This document shows positions 23,101 through 35,836 of a stretch of 64,000 nucleotides of DNA, piece by piece. The DNA is from Tricholomella constricta (lineage: Eukaryota; Basidiomycota; Agaricomycetes; Agaricales; Lyophyllaceae): NCBI GenBank assembly GCA_013368375.1, contig JAACJP010000004.1:124001-188000 (forward strand), given 5' to 3'. Position 1 is the first letter of the stretch. The number at the start of each line of letters is the position of its first letter. The notes beneath the pieces were generated by a model. That model did not search any database, was not told the origin of the DNA, and saw only the letters and a list, made by a program, of their open reading frames with translations. The position numbers and the translations under genes are program-made.

Positions 23101-24380
23101 GTCGCGTCAAGAAGTTTTATGCCCGCACAAACAAAAATCAGGCAGTACGACAGATGACAAAGCTTGAGCAACGTGAACGGGCGCTTCGAATGCAGCGACA
23201 AGCACTGAAGAAAGGGAAGGCGCCAGAAAACAGGAACAATGGGCGGAAAGGCTTGATTGCTAACCCTCGCATTGATTTTTCGGCATCAGAGGCACTGCCG
23301 CACACCCCTCCGGAGGTCCACCACCACATATCGCCCTCACGCAACTTTCACCTCGATATCCCGACCTGGCTTGCTGGAAACGCCGGTGATCCAGCTATCA
23401 TCGTGCGCTCATGTTTCTGATGGGCAGACTTAATACTTACGCACCTTCATGATTACAACAGGACTTTTTGCCAAAGCTAAAGGACCATCTCCTGGCTCGC
23501 CTCGCGCATCCCGAATGGACTGGCGATGGGAATGAGTTTACCCCCGCAGAACACTCAAATCTACTCATCCGAAACAATCGGCTTTATATACACAAAGTAT
23601 TCCGCGTCAACTATACGACCTACGATGTTCGGCGTGGACAAGACTCGATGAACCCCCGCACGCGTGCCGATATCATGACCCTATCTCACCAGGATGACAC
23701 TGATCACCCATTTGCGTATGCGCGAATCCTCGGGGTCTTTCACGCTGATGTCACGCACAATGTTCCTGGAAACAGTAGAGTCCCCGTCTCCATCGAGTTT
23801 CTCTGGGTCCGCTGGTATCGCAGGGATCCAACATATCGTGCCGGATTCAAGCGCAAGCGTCTTCACCGCCTCGAATTTCTTCCAGACTCGGACCCAGATG
23901 CGTATGGTTTCCTAAACCCCGACGAAGTCATACGTGGTTCCCACATCATCCCCGCCTTCTATTATGGCCCAACAGAGACATTTGCACCCTCGCTCGCCCG
24001 TGCTGCCGATGAACTCGACGACTGGGTCTACTACTATGTCAACATGTGAAGCCCTCCTTTTCTTTAATGACTGCGCTCTGACGTATCACAGTTTCGTCGA
24101 TCGGGATATGTACATGCGCTACGCGGGTGGCGGGGTCGGGCACTATCGCGTTGCACTCCCTGAAGATGCCAGCAATCCTGGAATGGACGAGGACGTGGAC
24201 ACCCCAACCTTAATTCAGCCTCTCACGTCAGAACCAGGCGCGCTCGAAGAAGAAGAGGGCAGCTCGGGGAGTGATTCCGATGAGGCGAGTAGCAGTGAGG
24301 AAGATGTCGATTTGGGCCCGGAGGATGGCGAAGGAGGGCTTGATGAAGACGAAGACAATGAAGGCTATGCCGCCCTATAG
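20166..24380 (+). CDS. Plavaka transposase (CACTA-superfamily), intact frame
   Basis: Start ATG 20166 opens an N-terminal zinc finger (CPPPCNNTF...LSLHQVRCSHF) and a basic stretch. Ten exons join without a break; introns lie at about 20425-20490, 21598-21653, 21881-21932, 22182-22236, 22401-22454, 22560-22619, 23039-23084, 23403-23461 and 24047-24091. Transposase core: YIWNPVRSILNTFGLF, the first acidic motif MFWSDSTHLASFG, HCRRDLMHAVWQLILDDDF, IFRRFYPRILTYSADYPEK, the CPCPRCLL zinc pair, FVPDFMHEFELGVWK, and the C-terminal GELEHRRVKKFYARTNKN. A last acidic tail ends at stop 24378-24380. These blocks are those of basidiomycete Plavaka transposases, which cut and paste DNA with a DDE-type active site. 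An open frame of well over 1000 codons with short target duplications suggests recent insertion and perhaps activity. Confidence 0.85.
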
Positions 24381-26583
24381 TACGAGGAGTGGATACAACG
24401 ATTCTGGGCGGCTCTTCGCCTGCCTGACCTGCAATTTGATATGATCTTATATTTCCAATACCAGCCTGGCGTGACGATTATACAGTAGTACCAGCCTGCC
24501 GATACTTCGACAAACCTTGACCTCGCTGGTGAAAGGCAGACATGCCATTGTGAAAGATTATATAGCCTTGTAGTTTACAACAATGTTTGTACATTTCACC
24601 AGGGAATAACAGACAGCCACGATTTTGCTGATGCATGTACGCTGACATCATCCCATCCGAACAAGCATATCTTAGCAGCGCCATTCTTCCCCTTGCAATA
24701 AGTGCAGGTGAACACCGACGTAGCTAGATATAGCTTGTGCATCGAGATCATGGGGTCCATCAAGCCAGTGGCCTTCGCGTCAGGTAATAGTGCAAAGCAA
24801 TGTTGTAGCTGGAGTTGACGCCACTGATGGAGATATTCTGGTAGCTTCGCGAAGACTTCGCTGCATCCCAGCTCATTCAACTCCGCATCCGATGGGGGTC
24901 TTTCAGCAGAGAATGTATGTCTTCGAAGTAGATTAATGCTGTGTAATCCGGAAATGTGTCCCATGTCACTGGGGACAAAGCTTTTTAATATTCCCCGTAG
25001 ATCGATTGGAATGCACGTCTGCGAGTGTCAAGGAGTGTCGCTCGCTCAAACGTTTGCCTTTCTTGCTTTCTCGAGGTAACGAGGGCTTCAAAGGAGGGTT
25101 TGCTTTCTCTCCAAACTAAATCAAAGGATTATCATCACTACACACTGTGAAAAACGTGGGGAAAATCTACGCACACCGTCGTGTAAGTCTAAGGCTTTTG
25201 CGCGGCCCATCAAAATCCAGATCTTTCATCAGGTCGACTGAGCTGATGTCATCCGGGTCATGACCGAGACCTATCAAGCGTGCGGTGATTCTGATTATGG
25301 TCAATAATTAGTTCAGAGTTTAACCACTGACTGGACCAAACGAAATACCGGTCTTGGAAACTAGAGATCAGATCTTCGTGCTCGTCTTCGACAGAGTGAA
25401 ATATCTCAACAGCCCACTCTTTACACGTTGCGGCATGCTATTCAATTAGTCAGTTAGGCTCCACATTGGATGGCGTCGTGACCGGCCTTCAGGACGGCCT
25501 TCACTTGCTCTTCAGTCGACTCCGTGAAGGCCTCAAAAGCAGCTTTGGACCCAGATTTGTTCTTCGCGATATCTTCTTGAAGCTCTTTCAGCTTCTGTGT
25601 CATCACCCGGAGATCTTTCCGCATGTATCTTCCGTGCAGTGCGAGTTGGTTGTATGGGAACGTGCGCCAGTAATGATGTCCAACTACAAATGGTCGTTAG
25701 TCGCTGAGGTTCGATGCGTTCAAGGAGGGGAACACACCGTATCTGAGAGTGGCAGGCACAAGGCGCCAAACGATGTCATCTGGTTCATACAGCGCCACGT
25801 CAGACTCGGGTACCTTGGATACGCAGCTACAGCGCTCTAAGTAAAAACGTTGAAGAGTGCATAACACAAACAACTCACAAACGGCCCAAACAAGTACTAC
25901 ACAAGTGCTGGCGAAGTGTAAAATCAAGGAGTGCGCCGTATTTTCCACAATACTATCCAGGCCATCATTAGTTCGCGGGGAGGAGGAATGGCAATGGAAG
26001 CGGATCCGTTGCAGCTTACGTCGCAGATCACAGGCCCAAATAACAGTGTCGCCCACCGTGGCGCTGACATGCCAGGAGGGCAGCTGGGAACCTCCGGATG
26101 GCGAGAAAAGCAGGTTTTCCATAGGGATGCCGAGTTACGAGCGAGAACAACGTTCCGCAAGGATTTGCTTGTTTGCGCGATATGGTAGATGTCGATTGGG
26201 TGTAAATGACCAAAAATCTGATTTGAAAGCTTCAGCGACTCGTGGTTAACACGGCGAACAGTTTGACGAACCTCGAGGATCAAGTCTAAAGGGAGACCAA
26301 GAAAGATTCTCAAGTCAACCTGTTTCTTCTTTCCGGTTAGCTTCCTCCTCTCCGTTTTCATGATTGCGTTGGCCGCCACATTCCCTGCACAACCAGATCA
26401 GTCGCAAGCCAAAATCGTGGCTGACTGCGACGCACAAGTTAAGACTGTGAGATGTTCATGTTCAGTATCGTTGTTGCCAGTGACCATGAAGAAATCCTCT
26501 TGATTCGTGTCTGATAGCGGCAAAAGAGACAAATGCTCCAGGAGGGATGGTGAAAGGACATGATCACTTGAGATACCTGGCAT

Positions 26584-27202
26584 TGGTAGAAAGTCGGCTG
26601 AGAAGATTCGGAACGAGACTTAAATCTCTTCCTTTTATCAGTTCTCGTTAAACAGTCATTTGGCGTCATGGCACATCAGTCGTGAGTAAGATCCACAATT
26701 GGTCGATATGGGAGACGCCTCCGTGTATGCAGCATGAACTTGATGACATTGAGAGCAGGGCAGTACATGTGTTGCTCAATATATGTAAGTAATAGTACTA
26801 GCGCCTTCCTAACACTGTTCGTCCCCAAGACCCCTCAAGACCCAAAAAAGAAAAAGAAAAAAAGGACAGGATGATACCAAGTGTGAGGCAGGGAAGAAAC
26901 GAGAAACAAGGAATAAGGAGTACCAAACAGATCCGGATGCATGAGAGCGCTGCGTGTATATGGCGGGCATGATGAACCGAAGGTAGCTAGATGTAAGTGA
27001 CTCGCAGAAAACGAAACCCAAAAGTGAACCTGAACGAAGAAAACCCCCTGAAGCCCGTGTATATGTCATGAGGAAGCTGTGTGTGCCAGTGCATGTGAGA
27101 GTGTGAGTATGGATGTGAATTGAGAGTGCGAGTGTGTGCGTGTGCGGGGTATGGTGCGTTGCAAGTGTCCCATAGGGATCTGATCCTCCTCCAAATACTT
27201 AC
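26584..27202. other. Intergenic, upstream of F-box copy C
   Basis: Promoter side of copy C, then sequence with a (GT/GA)-rich stretch near 27070-27150. A minus-strand frame at 26809-27069 is open but low in complexity; it might be a terminal exon of the Ser/Pro-rich gene. Confidence 0.4.
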
Positions 27203-28014
27203 TTTCCATCCGTCGAGGATGGTCCATATCGCCCCAGACCCAGCCAAGCCCTGGAGTGGAAATCAATTGCCCCCCGATTAATCTATCGCCCTACGGCGGG
27301 GTCTCTGCATGTGTTGGCGGGTGTGATTCCGTGTCCCCTAGCACACTGGTCACCTGGTGCACCCTCGGGTCACTCGAAGCGCGCATATTCCGCATCCCAC
27401 CGACGGACCCTGGGGCTGGGGACGCAGGTGCCGGGGTGCTGCATGTGGTGCCAGTGCTGCTAGTGCCCTCGCTGGACTGGCTCTCGTGGCTGCTGCTACG
27501 TCGCCGAAGGAGGCCGAGGCTCCAGCGCTGGCGCTTCTTGATGAGGCCTGGAGGCACGGGTGGGTCCGGTATGCGCAGTTTCGGGTGAGTGGAGGAGTAG
27601 GCGGGCACGGGGAAGGTTGGTGGGAATTGGGTGGTGATGCTCGGGGATGAGGATGAGGCAATTAGGGAATGGAAGGAGGCGGAGGCGGAGAGGGAGGGGA
27701 AGGAAGAGGAGAGGACCATGGAGGAGGCGTCGGAGGGGGAGCTGGTGTCGGGGAAAGGGTACTCGAAACGCGTCTCTGTGGTGAAGGGGGTGCCAATAAT
27801 CTGGGAGGAGGGCGAGCGGGGGACGAGTTCGGGCAGGACGGGGGCTAGATCGGGCTAGGTAGTTGGCTGGGGTTCGTATCAACAGAGTCGATGAATTTAT
27901 GCAAGATACGCACCTTGGTCGTTGAGTCCGTGTCATCGATCGGATCGTCCTGTTCTGGGTCCTGCCCGCACGCTGCTGCGACGCCTGCTCCTAGTCCTCG
28001 CTCGGGTGTTGACA
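27203..28014 (-). CDS. Ser/Pro-rich hypothetical protein
   Basis: Starts MSTPERGLGAGVAAACGQDP at 28014. Intron 1 runs from GTGCGT (27910) to CTAG (about 27857). Exon 2 continues PDLAPVLPELVPRSPSSQ and a long Ser/Thr/Pro-rich stretch with a basic patch (LIKKRQRWSLGLLRRRSSS). A 44-base intron (GTAGGG..CCAG) would replace the stop at 27291 and join a third exon ending before a GTAAGT donor at 27202. So the 3' end is not fixed. The protein is mostly disordered, with many possible phosphorylation sites. No domain recognised. Confidence 0.5.
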
Positions 28015-28116
28015 TAGTTGCGGTAAAGACCTCTGGCCACTACCGGCTAGAGCAACAACCACCTCTCCTGCATCTCCCATGTGCAAATTTGTACGCTATT
28101 CACTCGGTGACGTTCT

Positions 28117-28932
28117 TTAATTAGAACGGTAAATGCCGGACACGTGGTCGGCACGTTGCAATGGTTTCGTTGAATTCTGGCTATTCGCGCGTACACTACC
28201 TAATTCAGGCGCTTGAGTAGAGTCTGGCAACTCCCTCGCCTGGAAAAAGGTGTTTCTCTTCGGCTGAAGGCTTCGAGCGACCAATAATTCGGTCCCTAAA
28301 TGCCGTGTTACCAGACGCCGCAAGTTACGTGATACTTCCTTGAATGTCGTTCTATCTTCGCGTGGTACACTCCGAGCCAGAGCCCAACACCGGAGGACTT
28401 TGGGCAAGAAGACAACCTGCACGATTAGCTCAGGAACTATGTTCAACTCGATGCTGTTGACGTTATTCTGAGTGGTTCCATTCAGATGAAAGAAGGAATA
28501 CGTGCGTACCCCGATTTGAACAGGCCTCCTCCCTTCCTGGCGGTATATCACAGACCTCGGGCATTGGAATAGACATCCCGACCTCAGCATCGAATATATC
28601 AAAGGTTGCAGACCTACGACGATCCATCCCCCGAATCGAATGGCGATTCTCATTCTAGAACACTCGCGCTGGACTTGGGGCAAGGACGGCGGCCAAGTGG
28701 TGATTCCCACCTTTGCTGCTCTGTCACTGGATCTTTGAATTTTCGGTGATTCAAATTTTGAAGAGGGCTTCCACAGTAAACTGTGCGTTCGATGCAAGTC
28801 CACGGATCTGCATAGGATTTTGAATTTGAAAAATATGCCGCTTTTTGTAGATGGTGCATTTGGCGAAAACATCTCTCGACGGCATCTGAACCTGATGCTG
28901 TACAAATTATGATACCACCCCTTCACCGACAT
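28117..28932 (-). CDS. Uncharacterised 271-codon open frame
   Basis: A single unbroken frame starting MSVKGWYHNLYSIRF. It is long enough to be unlikely by chance but has no recognisable domain, no clear introns, and a composition rich in Arg, Ser, Leu and Pro. Just upstream (29030-28925, minus) another frame reads GKLSGVVKDGELLERGG and RPLIQTAVETIMMRRD, which looks more protein-like and ends at a stop near 28912. This may be a decayed gene whose pieces lie in different frames. Confidence 0.3.
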   Translation of the reverse strand: MSVKGWYHNLYSIRFRCRREMFSPNAPSTKSGIFFKFKILCRSVDLHRTHSLLWKPSSKFESPKIQRSSDRAAKVGITTWPPSLPQVQRECSRMRIAIRFGGWIVVGLQPLIYSMLRSGCLFQCPRSVIYRQEGRRPVQIGVRTYSFFHLNGTTQNNVNSIELNIVPELIVQVVFLPKVLRCWALARSVPREDRTTFKEVSRNLRRLVTRHLGTELLVARSLQPKRNTFFQARELPDSTQAPELGSVRANSQNSTKPLQRADHVSGIYRSN

Positions 28933-29473
28933 GATCGCGCCGCATCATAATGGTCTCGACAGCGGTCTGAATCAAGGGCCGACCGCCACGTTCGAGGAGC
29001 TCACCGTCCTTCACCACGCCGCTCAACTTTCCTAGGCCATCACAGCATCACAGACCCCCATATCCTCGGTGCGGTGCGCCTTCGCTTTTTTTCGAGTGCT
29101 CCGAAAGGAGTATTTGGCCAGGCTTAAAGAGGCCGTCTGAGATTAACGAGCGGCCGCTTTGCTGAAAGTTATCGAGTTGGATCTGATGACGACTTTGCCT
29201 AAAAGGTATTAGACAGATGGAATGTAAAATTTGGATGCTGAGACGACGACTCAAGGTGGTGCCACCGCGGTTATGATATGATTATTGATTATATTTATGG
29301 TCTAAACCATCCTGCCACCTTCCTTTCCGCTTCCGCTTCCAAGTCTAACCTTGAAAGAAAAGACATGAACTTATGTTGCATTCAATTTCCTGCTTTTTTT
29401 CAGCTTTGAAGAAGTGTGTGACCCTGAGCGGCCTGACGTGTGACAGTTCGCGTTCCTCCTCTCCCCATCATCC
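28933..29473. other. Intergenic with a coding-like fragment
   Basis: The minus-strand fragment described with the 28117-28932 frame (KDGELLERGGRPLIQTAVET) lies here. The rest shows no gene; the last 150 bases should be the promoter of the OB-fold gene. Confidence 0.35.
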
Positions 29474-30591
29474 ATGTACAGAGTATTCCTGGGAGCACCC
29501 ACCACAGCTGACCTTGACAAAGATCCCGACTCATATCACTGGCAGACCATCCCATCCAAGCAAGTCAAACGTACATTGACCAGCGCCACTCAGTCTCTTA
29601 TTCTGCCCGCGGCGACGCTCGAAGCAGCAAGCCGGCGGATCTCATTGATCTATAAAAATATCATATTCGACGACGGGCCCGAGGAGGAGGGGGAGCAGAA
29701 ATTCGATGATTTCGATAGGAGTGGAGAGGGCGAGCAAGGTACGCTCCGCACTATCCCTCATTCATGAACCAAGCAGACCGAAAGTGCATATATGCAAACA
29801 CTAGAACGGACGACGTTCATTACTTGGCCGCCGACAGCAGACGAAAGTGCCGTAGGTCGACGTAACAACGAAACCGGGCCTTCCTTCCTTTTCATCACAA
29901 CAAAATCTCACGCGCAATCGCAGCTGGAGACTCAGGAGACTCAATCTTACGAATACGATAACACCTACTCAGACGCCTCCTCCATCGCCCGGTTCCCGAC
30001 GTTTCACTTCAGTCTGCATTCCCTTGCGTCGCTCACTTCGCTCGCCAGGTCAAGTGCGAAGGGGTCGCGCAAGGTGAACGTGTTGCTGGCTGCGCTGGAG
30101 GTGGAGGGCCCGGACACGATACGGCTCAAGAAGGGTGCGGAGGCAGGGAAGGAGGTTTCGGTTCTTGCGCTCATATTGGGCGATGAGGAAGGCGCGGTGT
30201 GTAAGCTTACTGCGTGGAGGGAGGTCGCGGATGCGTGGGGTGGGGCAGGGGTCAAACGGGGTGATGTTCTCCTCATTGAGAGTGCGTGCATCCCTTCTTC
30301 CTTCTCATGATCTTCGCGCTCGGGATTGACGGGCGGGAGGGCTCGTTGATTCTAGATGTCATGGCTACATGGGACTCGACGACATCGCCCACGCTCTCCG
30401 CGTCGCCGTACCATAAGTCAAAAGTGGAGATCTGCTACCGCACGATGCCGTACACACATGAAGACAACCGACTCAGACCAGACCTACGATTGGGGGAAAG
30501 CGATGCTGCCGTGAGGAAAGTGGCAGCTGTTGTTCGCTGGTTTGAGGAGATGGCAGGACTCGGGACCGTTGCGGGTCCTGAAGTTTATTGA
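29474..30591 (+). CDS. OB-fold protein, possibly Shieldin-2 (SHLD2)-like
   Basis: Starts MYRVFLGAPTTADLDKDP. Intron 1 (GTACGC..CTAG, about 29741-29806) joins EGEQ to ERTTFITWPP. Exon 2 holds PTFHFSLHSLASLTSL, VNVLLAALEVEGPDTIRLKK and SVLALILGDEEGAVCKLTAW. Intron 2 (about 30282-30355) joins KRGDVLLIE to NVMATWDS, a typical OB-fold strand (KxGDVLLIxNV). The gene ends TVAGPEVY, stop 30589-30591. The spacing of VLALILGDEEG..CKLTAW..RGDVLLIENV suggests a single-strand nucleic-acid-binding OB domain like that at the C-terminus of SHLD2, a DNA end-protection factor. That family link is inference; another OB protein is possible. Confidence 0.6.
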
Positions 30592-32431
30592 ATGGGCTCT
30601 AGTCTGCCCCTGGGGCTATCCTTTCGGAACTTCCTTGAGATGCCGGGCATGGACTTGCGCCACTCTTAAATGGGCAAGTAGAACGGACATTGGCACCGTG
30701 CGTGTGACTGTGCGCTCCACTGACCTGCACAAGGAACGCGTGTATGCTTAGCCGCATCGCGACATTTTTCGTCACACGAGCACGATAGTATATGTAAGTG
30801 GGGTCCAGCAACGCCCTGCCAATTTAAACTCCGACGCTGTACAGAAAATATGGTCCTCGTTTTTGTAGCCTCATCTAGCGCACGAAAATACTCGCTTGTA
30901 TGAGAAGAATTTACTGCAAGATAATAATAAACAGTTTCCCTCGTGCAAAAACTTTATGGAAGTTGTGGTTCATGTTATATAGCACAAATGCCGACCTCAA
31001 AACACACATATTTCAGAAATGAACAAGTTTTGAAAGATTCTGCACGAGGGGATTGGATCAGGGGGTAGAAAAACAACTTTTCCGTACTTTACTTGAGGCC
31101 TCCAGGTGTTGTGGAAGCAGACGATGAGTATAGCAGAATGACATCTCGGGCACCACCGAAAAAGGAAATTGACGCGATCGAGAAATCACGCACCGACGCG
31201 TCGCGCTTTGTGTACTGGTCGGCTAGCAGGGATTTCATGCGTTCCTGGCGTCCCAGATGGTGGGACACAGGCAGACCGCCCTACAGAAGGCCCATTCCCA
31301 ACAAAGCATCGGAATAATCAACGCTCGACGTCGTCATTCCCATACACCCGCCACCCTCGCACTTCAGGATCACGGTTGTTGTCAGCCAGTCACAGGGGCC
31401 AGTAACGCCTCCAATCACACGCGACGAGCTGATGGATTGGGAGGATGTCGAGGATCTTGAGGATGCAGATATGTTGGACATTGACTAATTCATGCCACTA
31501 ATGGAAGTCTTAATTCATAGATATCTTAGTATAATACATGATCAATAGTGTATACCTTGTAAAACTAGCCATTGAAGAGTCCTCGGTGGGATGGAAAGAT
31601 GGTCATAGACAATGTCGACGGTGTGAGAGTCTCACCGTTGATTAAGCGCGGGGCTTGAACCTCGCGGAAAAATCTCGGATCTGCTCGTTTCCAAATTCAG
31701 ACGGGACCAGTTTTGCTATCACACATTTTCCCGCAGCGTTGCCAGACCCCAATGTAAGTCGCCCCTTCACTTCTTCAAACATCTGTTTAAAAATCTACCG
31801 ATAGCGTTACCAAGGAGGATATATACAGGCTTGGCGTGGCATTCTGTTATCGCTCGCATTCCATTGGCCCTAAATTCCTTGGAAATCCCACCCCACTCGC
31901 CCCGTCTTTGTGATCGGGTCTAAATTACAGGCACAAAAGTTACAGTGTCATGACAGCTCATGTATCATGGACCGTTTCAACACTGGTCCCACCTGGTCCC
32001 ACCCACCTGAAGAATTAATTCATCGATCGTGGGAAGCCATGTACGGAGGTGGCACTGTCGACGGCCACTCCTCTGCCCCTGGCCGCAATCCGACTGCTGC
32101 ACCTTTGATTATCTACAATGTACGTTCAGAACTTCGGGTTTAGCTTCCGACACTGCATTTCAAATATCGGACATTCTTGGCGTGTACACGGTCGATGGTG
32201 GACCTGGGGTGATCTGAGGTGAATTGCTGATTGCCTTCGGGTACTACTTTTTACCGCTCAGCGCTCCCTTTTCTTACTCGAGTTGGTTTTGTACTTAGAT
32301 TAGATTCAGGTACGAAAACGTACCCCTAACCCCGAAACTTTACCTTGTAAAGTAGCAAACCAAACAAGGCGATACAATTTATACCCCATACCACCATCTT
32401 GAGCCCTGCTGCTTTGCGCAACATATCCGAA
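30592..32431. other. Intergenic with gene relics
   Basis: No complete gene. At 31322-31487 (+) a frame reads VVIPIHPPPSHFRITVVVSQ and ends in a strongly acidic tail, MDWEDVEDLEDADMLDID, stop 31485-31487; a stop lies just upstream, so it is a fragment or a last exon. A Pol III-like box pair lies at 31651-31718. The last 100 bases are the SNF1 leader. Confidence 0.4.
31651..31718 (-). other. tRNA-like A/B box pair
   Basis: Minus strand: A box TAGCAAAACTGG (31718-31707) and B box GGTTCAAGCCC (31661-31651), 45 bases apart, long-variable-arm spacing. No good acceptor pairing and no T-run just downstream. Perhaps a tRNA-derived SINE remnant; chance match possible. Confidence 0.25.
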
Positions 32432-34723
<2,292 letters not shown>

Positions 34724-35836
34724 TGATGCATCTAGATCTCAATCTATTTATCCTATCCGTCAGCTCTATCTGATCATCATCATCATCATCATCATCATCA
34801 TCTATCTACAAAAACTCCATCCTTGCTTGCATGCATGCATTCATTCATTCATTCATGGTTTGTTTTGTTCACCCCCCCCCCCACCCCCTAGATATCCATT
34901 CCAACTGTATACATGTACTTGTGCATTTTTTTTTTTTTTTTTTTTCTCTCCCTAATGTACTAGCTGCCCATATGATATGTATGTATTTCGTAGAGTCGAT
35001 TGTTTTTTTCAAGTCTGCTATTTTCGTACAACAGCCCGTATACGTAGATATCCCGTTCATCTTTTTTCATTGCTTTTTCGAATTCTCTCGAGCTCTCTTG
35101 TTGGATCCTCCCGGGAGCTCCCTACATCGATAAGTATCTGAAACCGACCCCCTCTGGCCCGCTACAACGCTACACGCTCAACTTACTCATTAACAACGGA
35201 TGGCCCTGTTTCGGTGCATTTGCTTCATGTTATTTAGATAAGGATCCTTAAATTGTGCTTCGGCCCGTTTTGCGCTGTCAAAAATTAAAAAACCGGCGAC
35301 TCGGAGTCGATGAACGTTTTATACACTAGAACCACCAGCACACGGTTTCCGCCTTACTCCTAGTCTAATTATAAGTGAAGCGCGGGTTTCGACGCTCGAT
35401 ATTAAGCACGCTGTAACGGGTATGTATAATACAATAAAGGAATGGGATATTTAGCTGTAAGGGATCCAGAACGTAGGCAATGGGAGACGTGTCGACAGGT
35501 CGGAACTTGCCTTGACACCAGAGTGCAACTTAACCAGCTGAGTTATATCATCTGCCTTTAAGGCAGCGGTACGTAAGCCACGATAGGGATATGGATATAT
35601 CGTTGTCGGGCTAGCATACTGAATCGACCGTGAATGATGGATAAATGTAGGGGTCGTCGACGGTCGACCATCGGACTCTCGAGTCTCGGAGCGATAATCA
35701 CATTTCAGTCGAAGAATCAAATAAACATACACAGAAGCTGCAGATATAGACAGACAGGAAAGACGGCATATTATCAACAACTGCGAAAAAAAAAAGGACG
35801 TGACTTTTCGACGACAGGCTGAGGCTCAGAAGGCAA
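34724..35836. other. SNF1 3' flank with simple repeats
   Basis: Contains (ATC)n at 34771-34802, (ATTC)n near 34838-34856, a C-run near 34874 and a T-run at 34926-34945. The rest shows no gene. A tRNA-like stretch near 35517-35560 was examined and rejected. Confidence 0.5.
34771..34945. repeat. Cluster of microsatellites
   Basis: About ten ATC units, then GCATGCATGCATTCATTCAT-type tetranucleotides, a run of nine or more C, and about 20 T, all within 175 bases. Confidence 0.9.

Larger units (their letters stand above)
16882..24632. mobile_element. Plavaka (CACTA-like) DNA transposon, apparently complete
   Basis: Ends were placed from the gap in F-box copy C. Left flank is cttGCA and right flank GCAtgtac, so GCA is duplicated (16879-16881, 24633-24635), the 3-bp size typical of CACTA elements. 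The left end starts CATCAGCAAATTCG; the right end, reverse complemented, starts ATCAGCAAAATCG, giving a short shared terminus. Left subterminal DNA repeats ACCGG-type motifs (16975-17110). The 7751-base element carries three genes: a DUF6698 gene on the minus strand, and an unknown ORF plus the transposase on the plus strand, diverging from the region near 19 kb. Confidence 0.85.
13875..26583 (-). pseudogene. F-box family copy C, split by two transposon insertions
   Basis: Read from 26583 downward, the gene starts MPGISSDHVLSPSLLEHL and runs through IMKTERRKLTGKKK, the F-box (LPLDLILE, IFGHLHPIDIYHIAQTSK) and the helical segment to GWDDVSVHA at 24633. The next part of the protein, NHLAFSTSGSVIAGALVSFL, is found only at 16881-16553. 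After another gap the last part (SPDTTALVRLRER, WTCNHCAAHF, CARCPEMGKRLYSTRQ) is at 14332-13875. The gaps correspond exactly to two transposons (16882-24632 and 14333-16549). The coding pieces are more diverged from A and B than A and B are from each other. The gene cannot give a full protein unless about 10 kb is spliced out. Confidence 0.85.

Noticed and set aside
35500..35570. tRNA-like stretch on the minus strand (ATAACTCAGCTGGTTA with D-arm-like AACT/AGTT)
   Set aside because: No acceptable anticodon stem, B box or acceptor pairing; spacing to the GTTCCGACC stretch is too short.
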